64,000 nt of DNA from Algisphaera sp039180025 (lineage in GTDB: Bacteria; Planctomycetota; Phycisphaerae; Phycisphaerales; Phycisphaeraceae). The stretch spans positions 1 through 64,000 of the forward strand of contig JBCDDZ010000016.1 in NCBI GenBank assembly GCA_039180025.1, written 5' to 3'. Positions 55,363 to 64,000 of the stretch are shown piece after piece; within the stretch, counting starts at the first letter, position 1, and each line of letters starts with the position of its first letter. The translations under genes were made by a program, and so were the position numbers. The notes under the pieces were generated by a model. That model searched no databases. It saw nothing but the letters and a program-made list of their open reading frames with translations, and was not told the origin of the DNA.

Positions 55363-56598
55363 TCACGGGGTAGGGGGGGAATTCGAAACTGGATTGTAGG
55401 GGCCGCGGGCTTTGGGGGCCGGGCAGGGGTCGGGTTCGGGGTCGAAACGATACAGTTGGATAAGCGGGCGGAGGCTGGCGAAGAGGCAAAGCAAGAGGAA
55501 GGGGGCCACGGCCAGGGCCATCCCGGTGGTGAGATTCCCGGTGCCCCGGGCCGCGGCGATGCCCAGGAGCCCGACGGCAGGGCCGAGCGCAAAACCTGAA
55601 CCGATCAGCGCTTCGTGATGGCCTCCGCCCCGAACCGAGGCGTTGTGCAAGACCATGCCGTGGTAGAGCGCGGCGTAATAGGTCATACCGATGCAGAGCC
55701 CGAAGACCGCTTGGCCGAGCAGGGCCACCGCGGTGGTGGGGGCGAAGAGCACCATCACGAAGCCCGCGGGTGCGCCGACGGCGGTCACCGCCAACGGCAG
55801 GCTGAGCCCGCGCCAAGCGGTGAAAAGCCCTAACAAGACAAACGCGCCCAGGCGGCTGGCGTCGATTACGGACGAGAGCCCCGGAGCCCAGCGGACCGCG
55901 TGCCCGAGCCGGTCGGTAAAGAGGGTCGGGAGCAGCGGGGCGAGGAGAAACATCATCGCGCAGCCGCCGAGCATGGACCAGCGCGACGAGACCATCAGCG
56001 CTCGATAACGGCGGAGTTTTTCCGGGCCCGGGCGTGCGGGGTGGTCGGGGGCTAGATGAATCGGGACACGGGGTAGCCCGGCGATCAGGCCGAGGGTAAC
56101 CAAATGGATCGCCGCGGCGAGCAAGATAAACGAGGTGGGCTGAGCCGAGGCCATCAGCGGTCCGCTGACGATCAGTCCCAGGGGCATGGCGCTGGACCAG
56201 GCGACGTTGAATCGGCCGACGATCTTGGCGAGCCGTTCGGGGGACGCCCCGGCGGTCAGGTAGCTTTCGAAGATCGGCCATTTCATCCCCTCGAGCAGGC
56301 CGATGCCGGCGAAGCCGAGCCACACCACGACCGGAGAAGTCCGTAACGCGATGAGCGTCTGGAGGAGCAAGAGCCCCAGAAGCACCGCGCGGAGGGTGGG
56401 GCGTTCGCCGCGCCGAGCGGTGAATTTGTGGGAACCCAGCGCACCCGCGGCGTAGGTTAGGCCGAAGACCAAGGCGAGGGTGAGGTTCTGGGCGTCGGTA
56501 AAAGCCAGGCGTTCTTCGGTATAGAAATAAAGCCCGCGCTCGAGGAGGACGGTGGCAAAACTTTGGATGAAGCTGAGCGCGAGGAGCAGGCGGATCAT
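55363..56598 (-). CDS. MFS transporter
   Basis: The product has 411 residues with about 12 hydrophobic helices, a charged central loop near the middle ('HLAPDHPARPGPEKLRRYRAL') and a weak loop 2-3 motif ('TYAAGALGSHKFTARRGERPTL'). The substrate is unknown. Its stop lies 9 bp before the lysA start, so the pair is co-transcribed; lysine or related export is possible but only by association. Confidence 0.75.
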   Translation of the reverse strand: MIRLLLALSFIQSFATVLLERGLYFYTEERLAFTDAQNLTLALVFGLTYAAGALGSHKFTARRGERPTLRAVLLGLLLLQTLIALRTSPVVVWLGFAGIGLLEGMKWPIFESYLTAGASPERLAKIVGRFNVAWSSAMPLGLIVSGPLMASAQPTSFILLAAAIHLVTLGLIAGLPRVPIHLAPDHPARPGPEKLRRYRALMVSSRWSMLGGCAMMFLLAPLLPTLFTDRLGHAVRWAPGLSSVIDASRLGAFVLLGLFTAWRGLSLPLAVTAVGAPAGFVMVLFAPTTAVALLGQAVFGLCIGMTYYAALYHGMVLHNASVRGGGHHEALIGSGFALGPAVGLLGIAAARGTGNLTTGMALAVAPFLLLCLFASLRPLIQLYRFDPEPDPCPAPKARGPYNPVSNSPPTP

Positions 56599-56622
56599 GG
56601 ATCAGGCCAGAAGCGTTGAAGG

Positions 56623-57108
56623 CTAAAGTGTTTTGCGGGTCATGGCGCGGCGGATGTCGCGTTCGGCTTCTTTTTTGCGGATGTCCTGCCGTTTGTCGGC
56701 CTGTTTTTTGCCGGTGCCGACGCCGATTTCGAGCTTGGCCATCCCGTTTTTGAAGTAGATGGCCAGCGGGACGAGGGTGACTCCCTTGGCGGTGGTCTTG
56801 CCGAAGAGGTTGCGGATTTCACGTTTGTGTGCGAGCAGTTGTCGGACACGCTTGGGTTCGTGCTGGATCGGCCCGGCCTGGGGGTAGTGGGCGATGTCCA
56901 CGTTGTAGAGTTCGAGGGTCATGGCCTTGGGATTGACCGCGACGTACCCCTCGGCGAGCGAGACGTGGCTGTGGCGGACACTCTTGACTTCCGTACCGCG
57001 CAGCCGCAGCCCGACCTCCAGCCGATCGGTGATGGCGTAGTCGTAGGTGGCCCGTCGGTTGACGATCCGGGGGGCGAAGTTGTGAGCCGGCTTCTTGCGC
57101 TTGGCCAT
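56623..57108 (-). CDS. smpB: SsrA-binding protein SmpB
   Basis: The product has 161 residues from ATG 57108. 'NRRATYDYAITDRLEVGLRLRGTEVKSVRHSHVSLAEGYVAV', 'DIAHYPQAGPIQHEPKRVRQLLAHKREI', 'TLVPLAIYFKNGMAKLEIGVGTGKKQADKRQDI' match SmpB throughout, with the basic C-terminal tail that enters the decoding centre. It delivers tmRNA to stalled ribosomes. No tmRNA gene was seen in the window. Confidence 0.95.
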   Translation of the reverse strand: MAKRKKPAHNFAPRIVNRRATYDYAITDRLEVGLRLRGTEVKSVRHSHVSLAEGYVAVNPKAMTLELYNVDIAHYPQAGPIQHEPKRVRQLLAHKREIRNLFGKTTAKGVTLVPLAIYFKNGMAKLEIGVGTGKKQADKRQDIRKKEAERDIRRAMTRKTL

Positions 57109-57236
57109 GACGGAGGTATCTCTCCCGCGGCCCCACGGGCGGCGGACCTGACAGGTTAACCAAACGCCGCCCACGGTGGCGGGGTGTCGACGCTCGTCAC
57201 GGGATTTGGATAACGCAGGGCGGACGGAGAAAGAGG

Positions 57237-58076
57237 TCAGTCGCGTTTATCTTTTTCGACAAAAGCGTAAGCGTTGTGGTTGTGGATCGATTCGAAGTTC
57301 TCCGAATTGACCTGGAACCATGAGATACGGTCCTCGGCATCGAGCACCACGGCCAGGTCACGCACGATGTCTTCGACGAATTTAGGGTGATCGTAGGCAT
57401 CTTCAGTGACAAACTTTTCGTCGGGACGTTTGAGCACAGCAAAAACCTGGGTGCTGGCGCATTTTTCGACCAGCTCGAAGAGCTCTTCGATCCACATGGT
57501 CTGGCCAGGGGCGAAGCGGACCTGGGCCTCCATCACGCAGCGCTGATTGTGGGCCCCGTAGTCGGAAATTTCCTTGGAGCAGGGGCAGAGGCTGGTGGCC
57601 GGGACCTTGATCCCCATGATGAAGTCGTCGTGGCTGTTTGAAGCACACTTGAAGGTCACTTCGATGTCCAGTTTACCGGTCATTTTTGAGACCGGGGCTT
57701 TTTTATCGATGAAGTAGGGGAAGCTCAGTTCGAGGTGGGCTTCCTCGGCCTCGAGACGGGCACGCATATCGTGGCAGACCGACAGGATATCTTGAGAGCT
57801 GATCGCTTCGTGGTGGTTGTTGAGCACCTCCAGGAACCGGGACATGTGCGTGCCTTTCTGGTGGTGGGGCAGGGCGACGTACATGTTGACGTTGGCAACG
57901 GTGGCTTGGCTTTTACCCGCGGGGGTGTCGAGGGTGATCGGGTAGCGGATGTCTTTGACGCCGACTTTGTTGATGGGGACGTTGCGACGGTCGGCGGAGC
58001 CTTGCACATCGGGCATATCCTGAGCGGCGGACGAGGGCGACGAGACGGATTCATTCAGCGTGGAGCTGTGGGGCAT
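57237..58076 (-). CDS. folE2: GTP cyclohydrolase FolE2
   Basis: The product has 279 residues. 'PINKVGVKDIRYPITL', 'NMYVALPHHQKGTHMSRFLEVLN', 'DDFIMGIKVPATSLCPCSKEISDYGAHNQRC' (metal-binding Cys) and the end 'NSENFESIHNHNAYA' are diagnostic of the type IB enzyme, which starts folate and related pterin synthesis and works with metals other than zinc. Divergent from the adenosyltransferase gene across about 230 bp; no riboswitch was recognised there. Confidence 0.95.
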   Translation of the reverse strand: MPHSSTLNESVSSPSSAAQDMPDVQGSADRRNVPINKVGVKDIRYPITLDTPAGKSQATVANVNMYVALPHHQKGTHMSRFLEVLNNHHEAISSQDILSVCHDMRARLEAEEAHLELSFPYFIDKKAPVSKMTGKLDIEVTFKCASNSHDDFIMGIKVPATSLCPCSKEISDYGAHNQRCVMEAQVRFAPGQTMWIEELFELVEKCASTQVFAVLKRPDEKFVTEDAYDHPKFVEDIVRDLAVVLDAEDRISWFQVNSENFESIHNHNAYAFVEKDKRD

Positions 58077-58304
58077 GGCGGGCTCATGGGGCGTGGGTTG
58101 AGGTAAGAAAGGTTACGAGCGCTGAAGTTTAGGCCGGTATCTGATGCGGATCAATGAATCGATCCACGCGTAATTCAGGCTCGGGTCCATGCCTTGCCCG
58201 CTCGGCGGAGGTAGGGAACGGTCGGTAGCGTCCGCCACGAACGGGACCCCGGGCCGTTTTTCGTACGCCCCGCCGGTCGGGGGTCGGGTTCCTATGATGC
58301 GGGC

Positions 58305-58904
58305 ATGAAGTTGTATACCAAGCGAGGTGATGCGGGCCTGACGGACCTTTACGGGGGCCAGCGGGTGGGGAAGGACGATCTGCGGGTGGAGGCATACGGG
58401 ACGGCGGATGAGCTGAACAGTGTGTTGGGGCTGGTGGTGGCGGCGGGTGGGCCGGAGGAGATACTCGGGCCGCTCCGGTCTATTCAGAACCGGCTGTTTG
58501 AGATCGGTGCGGACCTGGCCACCCCGCGGGGGGAACTGGACGAGGCGGGCCGGGAGACGGGGCGGGGCTCGTCGGTGCCCCGCGTAGACGCGGCGCGGGT
58601 GGCGGAGCTCGAGGCGTGGATCGACCGGGCGAGCGGGGCGGTGGAGCCGATGCAGCACTTTGTGCTGCCGGGGGGCACGGAGTTGGCGGCGCGGCTGCAC
58701 GTCGCCCGGACCGTGTGTCGGCGGGCGGAACGGCTTTGCGTGGCCCTGGCGGCGCACGAGCCGATCGGGGAGCAGGTGGTGGTGTATCTGAACCGTCTGA
58801 GCGATCTGCTGTTTGCGCTGGCCCGGTGGGCGAACCGTCTGGCGGGGGTCGCGGACGTGCCCTGGATCGCGCCGGCCAAAGACGGAGAAGCGTCCCGTGG
58901 GTGA
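58305..58904 (+). CDS. cob(I)alamin adenosyltransferase, PduO type
   Basis: The product has 199 residues. 'KLYTKRGDAGLTDLYGGQRVGKDDLRVEAYGTADELNSVLGL' is the ATP-binding start, followed by 'IQNRLFEIGADLATPRG', 'LPGGTELAARLHVARTVCRRAERLCVAL' and 'LNRLSDLLFALARWANRLAG'. It transfers adenosyl to corrinoid to make coenzyme B12. The gene overlaps the deacetylase gene by 8 bp. The Gly-rich insertion near 'ETGRGSSVPRVD' is common. Confidence 0.95.
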   Translation: MKLYTKRGDAGLTDLYGGQRVGKDDLRVEAYGTADELNSVLGLVVAAGGPEEILGPLRSIQNRLFEIGADLATPRGELDEAGRETGRGSSVPRVDAARVAELEAWIDRASGAVEPMQHFVLPGGTELAARLHVARTVCRRAERLCVALAAHEPIGEQVVVYLNRLSDLLFALARWANRLAGVADVPWIAPAKDGEASRG

Positions 58905-59694
58905 ACCGACACGGCGAACGGGTAAAGCGAGACGTTGGCGGCGGCGGATGCTGTGGGTGGGGGCGGGGCTGCTGTTGTTGGCGTTGGTGATGATCCCGGC
59001 GTGCGGGCCGCTGCAGGTGGCGCTGCTGCCGGGGTTTGAGAAGCGGGGGCCCGACGCGGTGTTTCGGGTCGATGTTGGCGAGGAGAAACTGGTTGCGCTG
59101 ACCATCGATGACGGGCCCTCGGCGCACACGGCCGCGATCCTGGACTTACTCGCAGAAGAGAACGCAACCGCCACTTTTTTCTTGCATACCGCGCACGTGG
59201 CGGCGCTGGGTGAGGACGGCCCGCCGCTGGTCCGGAGGATTTTGGCCGAGGGGCACGAGATCGGGAACCACACGGCGGCGGACGTGGCCAGCGTCACGCT
59301 GTCACCGACGGAATTCGCCGAGAGCTTCGGCCACGCCGATCAGGCGCTGCGTCGCCTGGGGGTGGAGCCGAGGTGGTTCCGGGCCGCGGGGGGGACGTAC
59401 CGCGAAGACATGCTGCCGGAGCTGAGGCAGGCCGACTACGAGCCGAAGATGGTGCTGGCGTCTTTTTTACCTTGGGACACGTTCTTGCACCTCCCGACGT
59501 GGTACGGCGCTCAATTGGGCCGGGACGTGTTCCCGGGAGCCATCGTGGTGATGCACGAGGGGATCGGGGCTCAGGCGGCACGGGGGCCGCGGACGCTCAA
59601 ATCCTTGGAACGGTTTTTCGAGTCGATGCGGGAACGGGGTTACCGGGTCCGCTCGTTGTCTGAGGTTGTCGAGGCGGAGGCGGCTTTGCCGTGA
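58897..59694 (+). CDS. polysaccharide deacetylase (CE4) membrane or lipoprotein
   Basis: The product has 265 residues from GTG 58897. A basic N-terminus and one hydrophobic segment with 'MIPACG' could be a signal anchor or lipobox. The NodB domain has 'LTIDDGPSAHTAAIL' (metal-binding Asp-Asp), 'EIGNHTAADV' (His), 'FRAAGGTYREDML' and 'IVVMHEG'. The second metal His is not in the standard HxxxH spacing, so activity is not certain. It would remove acetyl groups from cell-surface polysaccharide. Confidence 0.85.
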   Translation: MGEPTRRTGKARRWRRRMLWVGAGLLLLALVMIPACGPLQVALLPGFEKRGPDAVFRVDVGEEKLVALTIDDGPSAHTAAILDLLAEENATATFFLHTAHVAALGEDGPPLVRRILAEGHEIGNHTAADVASVTLSPTEFAESFGHADQALRRLGVEPRWFRAAGGTYREDMLPELRQADYEPKMVLASFLPWDTFLHLPTWYGAQLGRDVFPGAIVVMHEGIGAQAARGPRTLKSLERFFESMRERGYRVRSLSEVVEAEAALP

Positions 59695-59828
59695 CGAGGG
59701 CGAGCACATAGAAATGAAGCATCTGCCGAGTCGGGCGGGCTTTTGCTCGTTTTTTTTAGCGTGCTTGCGACATTAGATATGTCACGGCGGCCAAGTCAGA
59801 CCGGCTGTTTCTACCCAATAATATTTCA

Positions 59829-60180
59829 GAGCCTGTTATGCATTTTCTATCGAGCCTACCCTTGCTTCATGGTAAGCAAGCCCTACCCCAGTGACGTAGC
59901 AGACGATGAGGCCCCTCCCAGACCTCGCCGACCAGGGCGACGACGCCGAGCACCACCACGTCCGGTGTCGGCAAGCACGGGGCCTCCGCCGCACCGCGAT
60001 CCCGATCCACCCCCGCTCGGCCGGGCGCAAGGGCCCCAAGCCCGCGACCGCCGGAGGGTGAAACGCCGGTTCCCAAAGGTGAACGACCGCCAACGGGCTC
60101 AGGCCGGGTCGGCCTTCGCCCGCCACCCACCACCTCATGACCCTCGCCGACGTGACGTGAGGGTTTCAACAGAGCCGAAA
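59829..60180 (+). mobile_element. decayed transposase remnant (IS5/IS4-like) with internal deletion
   Basis: A start-like peptide 'MVSKPYPSDVADDE' (from 59870) is typical of IS5-type transposases. Within a few codons the sequence jumps to C-terminal-like parts in other frames: DQGDDAEHHHVRCRQARGLR and 'RRVKRRFPKVNDRQRAQAGSAFARH'. The ends GAGCCTGTTATG (59829-59840) and CAACAGAGCC (60168-60177) are imperfect inverted repeats. The middle of the gene is missing. It separates the metabolic genes from the polysaccharide genes. Confidence 0.55.
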
Positions 60181-60553
60181 TATGTATGAGAACCCCCCGC
60201 TTCAGTTGATGAACGTGAGGTTGGTCATCGCTAGCGCACACCAACCACAGGCTTAGCGGGCTGTAGCAGCCGGCACGCTGACCAAGCGTGGCCGATGTGG
60301 ACCCCGGTCTTTCTACCCACTATAGCGGCGGTTGGGATGCACTAGCTGGATCATCGTTTCCCTGTTCCGTGGATCGCTCTTATCGTTCGTGCTCAACCGT
60401 CGGAATCGGCTGCGCTAACCGAATATCCGTCCCACGGCCCGACGCTTGGGGAACGTTTTGAATTTCTGTCTACCGGCCCGCTCGACGATCTGAAGTGTCC
60501 GGCCGCGCCAGCGTTTGGCCGTATGTACCAACTTTACGATATAGAGTGATTAT
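60181..60553. other. intergenic stretch without recognised feature
   Basis: About 370 bp between the transposase remnant and the 3' end of the pyruvyltransferase gene. I find no gene, RNA or clear repeat here. Likewise 59695-59828 holds nothing apparent. Confidence 0.3.
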
Positions 60554-61633
60554 TTACGCGGGTAGTTTTGCGGCAATCATTTTTGCCAAACCATCAAAAT
60601 ATTTCGCTCCCCATTCAATCTGGTTGATCTTCGAGACGGCCATCACCTTATCTAAAGTCTCCGCGATGCTTGCGCCCTGCGGGACTTGGGCAATATGGTC
60701 TAATCCTTCGAACCAGTCGAAAGCTGAAGTCAGCTTGTGATCGATAGTTGGCAGGACAACCGTAGGCTTGCCGCACAACGTCGAAAAGATCAGCCCGTGA
60801 TAGCGATCCGTGATCACCGCGTCGAAAGAATTGAAAAAACTAAGCGTGTCGTCGAGTAGTCGTTTCCGGTCGCTCTTAGCGATATCCGTCTCGGTTTCGG
60901 TATCGAAAATCTCGCAGGGGTACGGAAGGGACTGCTCGATTTCCTTGTGTCTCTCCCCATCCATAACAGACTCGGGGTCTTGACGAAAGCATAAAAGGAC
61001 GCGCTTCTCCGCGTCCGAGTTTCGCGGCTCCTTAAGCTCGGCACGGTAGGAGAGTACGAAATCTGGCAGCGCAAAGGTGCGGAGATTGGGAAATAATTCG
61101 GCCGCAAGATCCGCGCTAATCGGATCGCGCCCGATGACCGTAAGGTCCCTGTGTTTGTTATAGATTTTTCGAGTGAGTCTACGCTGCTTTCTCCCTTCAT
61201 CGGTGTCTGAGAAATAGATGGTTTGGGGAAGGCTGATGATTGGGATGCGAGGCATGGAAGCGATTACGATACGCCGGCTACGCTCGGTAAACTGCCCGCG
61301 ATCTCCAAGGTTCCCGCCGCTGTGGAGCAGAACAAAGTCTGCTGGCCCCTGCATTTTCTTCATCTCGGGAATGCAGTAAAGCGACTGAAATTTATCAAAC
61401 TCAACGACACGATGCTCGGGGAACTTCTCGGCTAACCATTCATATATGGCAACCACCTGGGCGTGGTCGCCGATATTCCGTAGCGCGGGGTGTGGCGTAA
61501 TCGTGTAGAAAATCTTCGGCTGATCACGAGCCAATATCGGTTGATCCCAGGGATTGTCCTCAAGATACTTATCTCGCGTCCGGAAGTTACGAATCATCGT
61601 TTGTAGGTTGAGCGGCACGTAATCACGCAGCAT
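60554..61633 (-). CDS. polysaccharide pyruvyl transferase family protein
   Basis: The product has 359 residues. 'NIGDHAQVVAIYEWLAEKFPEHRVVEFD', 'FVLLHSGGNLGD', 'VIASMPRIPIISLPQTIYF', 'LFPNLRTFALPDFVLSYR', 'VLLCFRQDPES' and 'DAVITDRYHGLIFSTLCGKPTVVL' follow the two-domain GT-B-like pattern of this family, which adds ketal pyruvate to sugars of capsules or exopolysaccharides. It overlaps the methyltransferase gene by 11 bp. Confidence 0.85.
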   Translation of the reverse strand: MLRDYVPLNLQTMIRNFRTRDKYLEDNPWDQPILARDQPKIFYTITPHPALRNIGDHAQVVAIYEWLAEKFPEHRVVEFDKFQSLYCIPEMKKMQGPADFVLLHSGGNLGDRGQFTERSRRIVIASMPRIPIISLPQTIYFSDTDEGRKQRRLTRKIYNKHRDLTVIGRDPISADLAAELFPNLRTFALPDFVLSYRAELKEPRNSDAEKRVLLCFRQDPESVMDGERHKEIEQSLPYPCEIFDTETETDIAKSDRKRLLDDTLSFFNSFDAVITDRYHGLIFSTLCGKPTVVLPTIDHKLTSAFDWFEGLDHIAQVPQGASIAETLDKVMAVSKINQIEWGAKYFDGLAKMIAAKLPA

Positions 61634-62393
61634 CTAGCCCTCCTTCCGCGCTGGCGGGTCGTTGAAAAACCCCAATGTATCCGCTGGGGTATTGGGTCGC
61701 CGAGGCAATTTCACGTTTCCTGATTGCGGGGACGGCATGCACTAAATCAAGCGCGGTGTCGATGGCTTTGATGATCGTTAATTTGATCATCCCGCCGCCA
61801 CCGATCCATTTGCAGAGGTGATCGGCGGCGACATGTAAACCGCCGCCCAGCGGAATAACTTCAATCGTGTTCAGATTCGCACACGCCGTGAGTTGCCGAA
61901 GGCCGTACTCCGTGTATCGGAAATAATCGAAGGGGATTTCGTGCAGACCGTATAAAAACGGCACATTCATCAGCAACTTGCCGTTGGGTTTGAGGACCCG
62001 GTAGCACTCGCTCAGAGCTAGTCCGGGATCGGGCAGGTGTTCTAGAACACTTGATAAAAGAATGGTATCAAATTGTTGATCCGCGAGTGGCAGAGGCTTG
62101 CTCAAGTCGGCGCTCAGGTCGGTGTAAGGGTTGCCGTGCCCCGAAGCGGTCCAATCGACACAGGTGATTTCGTCACAATATGGCCGGTACAATTTATAGA
62201 ATGGAGCCTTGCCGCATCCCAAATCGAGGAAGTGGCCTCTGGTATGTTCAGGGATGATGCGGTTGTAGATTGCTACGGCCAGCCTGGCATTGATCCGGGA
62301 AGTCGGCGCCAGTTCCGAGGGGTCGGTAGTGATTACGTGTCGACCGTTTTTTTCGATAAAACGCGATGGTTTCCACGTTTCAGCATTTCGCAT
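61623..62393 (-). CDS. class I SAM-dependent methyltransferase
   Basis: The product has 256 residues. 'GHFLDLGCGKAPFYKLY' (SAM motif I), 'EITCVDWTA', 'LADQQFDTILLSSVLEHLPDPGLALSECYRVLKPNGKLLMNVPFLYGLHEIPFDYFRYTEYGLRQL' are typical of sugar- and lipid-linked methyltransferases in polysaccharide clusters. Four-gene order and overlap with the pyruvyltransferase suggest it modifies the same polymer. Confidence 0.9.
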   Translation of the reverse strand: MRNAETWKPSRFIEKNGRHVITTDPSELAPTSRINARLAVAIYNRIIPEHTRGHFLDLGCGKAPFYKLYRPYCDEITCVDWTASGHGNPYTDLSADLSKPLPLADQQFDTILLSSVLEHLPDPGLALSECYRVLKPNGKLLMNVPFLYGLHEIPFDYFRYTEYGLRQLTACANLNTIEVIPLGGGLHVAADHLCKWIGGGGMIKLTIIKAIDTALDLVHAVPAIRKREIASATQYPSGYIGVFQRPASAEGGLDAA

Positions 62394-62579
62394 CGTTTTA
62401 TCCTATCAGGCACAAACGCTTCTGCGTCATCGTGCAGCAACTTGAGATTCAGCAGGGATGGTCCGGGGTGAAAACGTGCAGGGATCAACTTAGACGATCT
62501 TAGCTTGAGGCTTCCAAGACGATAAGTGTACTTGACTATTGGCTTTCCGCACATTTTCCGCCTGCAATATTGTGCAAAA

Positions 62580-64000
62580 CTATACCGATTTTCGCACCAG
62601 CTTGATAGCGTTCCGGAAGCTATCGATATGCGTGCGTCCCGGCGTGGTCAATAGCAGTACCGCCGCATAAGCACTGAGAAACACAATTATTTTTATAGCC
62701 AGCACTGTCATGGGCGGCTCGACGCCGTCCAGCGGGGCGGTGAGCCACAGGCAGGCACCCATCGCCAGCAGCGGCCCGAGGATCGGGACCATTGCGGGGC
62801 GTACGAAATCGCTGAGGGTAAGCATGGTGTCTTTCATGGCGTACATCAGTGAGGGCAGTTTGAGACTGAGTTGGGTGATCGAGACCGCGAGTGCGACACC
62901 GATTGCCCCAAACTGCAATCCGATCGCCATGCCGGTCAGGGTGATCGGGATACTCATCATCGCCCACCGCAGCAGCCGATCGACATGGCCGAGGCTGAAA
63001 TAGATCCAGCCTGCCGCGGCGTTGGTTGACGCGTGGACGGCCGCCCCGGTCAGGGCCAGGAAAATGATAGGGATTTCGTCCCACTGCTCGCCCAGCACGA
63101 GCGGGACCAGTTCGGGGGAGATCGCGATGCCAAAAAGGATAATCGGGGTGGCGACGCCCGCCGAGAGCGAGATCAGGTTACGGTAAGCCCGGCGGTAGCG
63201 GTCGGGCTGGTCCTGCATCCGGCTGAGGGCCGGGACCGCCAGATTGGTAAGCGGGGTGTTCATCTTGCTCACCGGCATCAGCATCAGGCTGTAGGCCCGT
63301 GTATAGAGCCCCAGCGGGCCCGGCCCCCAGGCGTAGCCGATCATCGCGTTGTCGGCGTTGCGCGCGAAGTAGTTAATGAACTGAAATCCCGTCACGTTGC
63401 CGCCGAACGCGAGCATCGTCCGTACCCCGCTACGCCGCCGCGGCGGGCCGGGCACCCAGCCGCTCGCGACCCACATCCCTAGCACCATCATCGTCTGGCT
63501 GGTCACCGGCAGTGCCACCAGGGCCCAGACCCCCGCCCCAGCGTACGCCAACGCGACGCCGACCGTTGTCGCCAACAGCGGCACGATCGATTCAATAATA
63601 TTTAACCGGCCGAACTCCAATCGCCGGCGGAGCAAAGCCCGATGCTGCAGCCCCAGTGAGCTGATGATGAACACCCCCGCCAGCGTCAGGTTGATCGGAG
63701 CGATCCGCGGCTCGTCGTAGAACCAAACGATCAATGGCGTCGCTGCTGCTACGACCGCCGAGAGCCCGGTGGCGATGCCGAGGTTGATCCAGAACAAGGT
63801 CGAGACTTGGTCGTGGTTGATTTCAGGCTTCTGAACGACGGCCTGGCTGAGCCCGAGATCGATGAACAGCGCAGCGAAGCCCGTGATGACCAGGACCATG
63901 CCGTAGAGCCCGAAATCTTGATCGGTAAGTTGGCGGGTGATGAGGATCGTGCCGGTCGTGGTGACCAAGAAGTTCAGGAAGGTTGAGGCGGCGGTATATA
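62580..64000 (-). CDS. lipopolysaccharide/exopolysaccharide flippase (MOP family), 5' end outside the window
   Basis: At least 473 residues; the frame stays open to the window edge (YTAASTFLNFLVTTT at the start), so the N-terminus is missing. 'TILITRQLTDQDFGLYGMVLVITGFAALFIDLGLSQAVVQ' followed by many hydrophobic helices is the WzxC/oligosaccharide flippase pattern. It moves lipid-linked sugar units across the inner membrane. The gap 62394-62579 holds nothing recognisable. Confidence 0.85.
   Translation of the reverse strand, partial: YTAASTFLNFLVTTTGTILITRQLTDQDFGLYGMVLVITGFAALFIDLGLSQAVVQKPEINHDQVSTLFWINLGIATGLSAVVAAATPLIVWFYDEPRIAPINLTLAGVFIISSLGLQHRALLRRRLEFGRLNIIESIVPLLATTVGVALAYAGAGVWALVALPVTSQTMMVLGMWVASGWVPGPPRRRSGVRTMLAFGGNVTGFQFINYFARNADNAMIGYAWGPGPLGLYTRAYSLMLMPVSKMNTPLTNLAVPALSRMQDQPDRYRRAYRNLISLSAGVATPIILFGIAISPELVPLVLGEQWDEIPIIFLALTGAAVHASTNAAAGWIYFSLGHVDRLLRWAMMSIPITLTGMAIGLQFGAIGVALAVSITQLSLKLPSLMYAMKDTMLTLSDFVRPAMVPILGPLLAMGACLWLTAPLDGVEPPMTVLAIKIIVFLSAYAAVLLLTTPGRTHIDSFRNAIKLVRKSV

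Noticed and set aside
58077..58304. Cobalamin riboswitch upstream of the adenosyltransferase
   Set aside because: No B12-box-like sequence or extended fold was recognised in the gap.
58113..59297. 394-aa minus-strand frame over the adenosyltransferase and deacetylase genes
   Set aside because: Arg/Pro-rich translation antisense to two recognisable enzymes.

Overview
The window is high-GC bacterial DNA, most plausibly from a planctomycete of the Phycisphaerae type. This is inferred from gene content (an ebo cluster, GroES without an adjacent GroEL, FolE2, a planctomycete-style integrase and RHS-type tips), not from a marker gene. It has three parts: a short left host flank (1-3160), an integrated phage-like element of about 33.8 kb (3306-37115), and a long right host flank (about 37150-64000).

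Left flank. The 3' half of an MMPL/RND-type membrane protein meets a CBM9-like lipoprotein gene tail to tail. Debris follows: a possible RHS 3' end and an IS3-type orfA. The IS carries a 4-bp duplication frameshift, and its orfB is cut off where an old attachment-site arm begins.

Prophage. It sits in a tRNA-Pro(GGG) gene. A 39-nt copy of the tRNA 5' half (3306-3344) marks the left end and the intact tRNA (37077-37150) marks the right end, so the element supplies the 5' half and promoter of the working tRNA. GGGATAC heptamers in both orientations flank the core and look like integrase arm sites. A second, decayed copy of the right arm lies outside the left end (3161-3344), which points to an earlier related element in the same tRNA. 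The order inside is: integrase; a nucleotidyltransferase/winged-helix gene pair; small early genes; a replication initiator with internal iteron-like palindromes; a DnaB-like helicase; small genes including two tandem double-HTH paralogues; a ParB / ABC-GNAT (Mom-like) / formyltransferase-like cassette, probably for DNA base modification; terminase; gpW; lambda-type portal; S14 protease with nested scaffold; capsid; connector and tail genes; tape measure; distal structural genes. Cargo follows at the right end: a helicase-nuclease fusion and a DUF2513-like gene (candidate defence), then a minus-strand set encoding a transglutaminase-like membrane protein, a secreted RHS-tip/DUF3238-like protein and a lipoprotein. 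The last two are clearly AT-richer. I recognised no lysis genes and no CI-type repressor.

Right flank. Directly after the tRNA lie a strong terminator and a decayed tyrosine-recombinase fragment. A mostly minus-strand host region follows: a complete ebo cluster (eboD-A-B-E-C-F) downstream of aroA, then groES, a moaB-like gene, a GH35 beta-galactosidase, mgtE-surE, a beta-propeller protein, an SDR, an M50 protease, lysA, an MFS carrier, smpB, folE2, and a PduO-type adenosyltransferase with a polysaccharide deacetylase. After a degraded transposase comes a surface-polysaccharide group: pyruvyltransferase, methyltransferase and a flippase cut by the window end.
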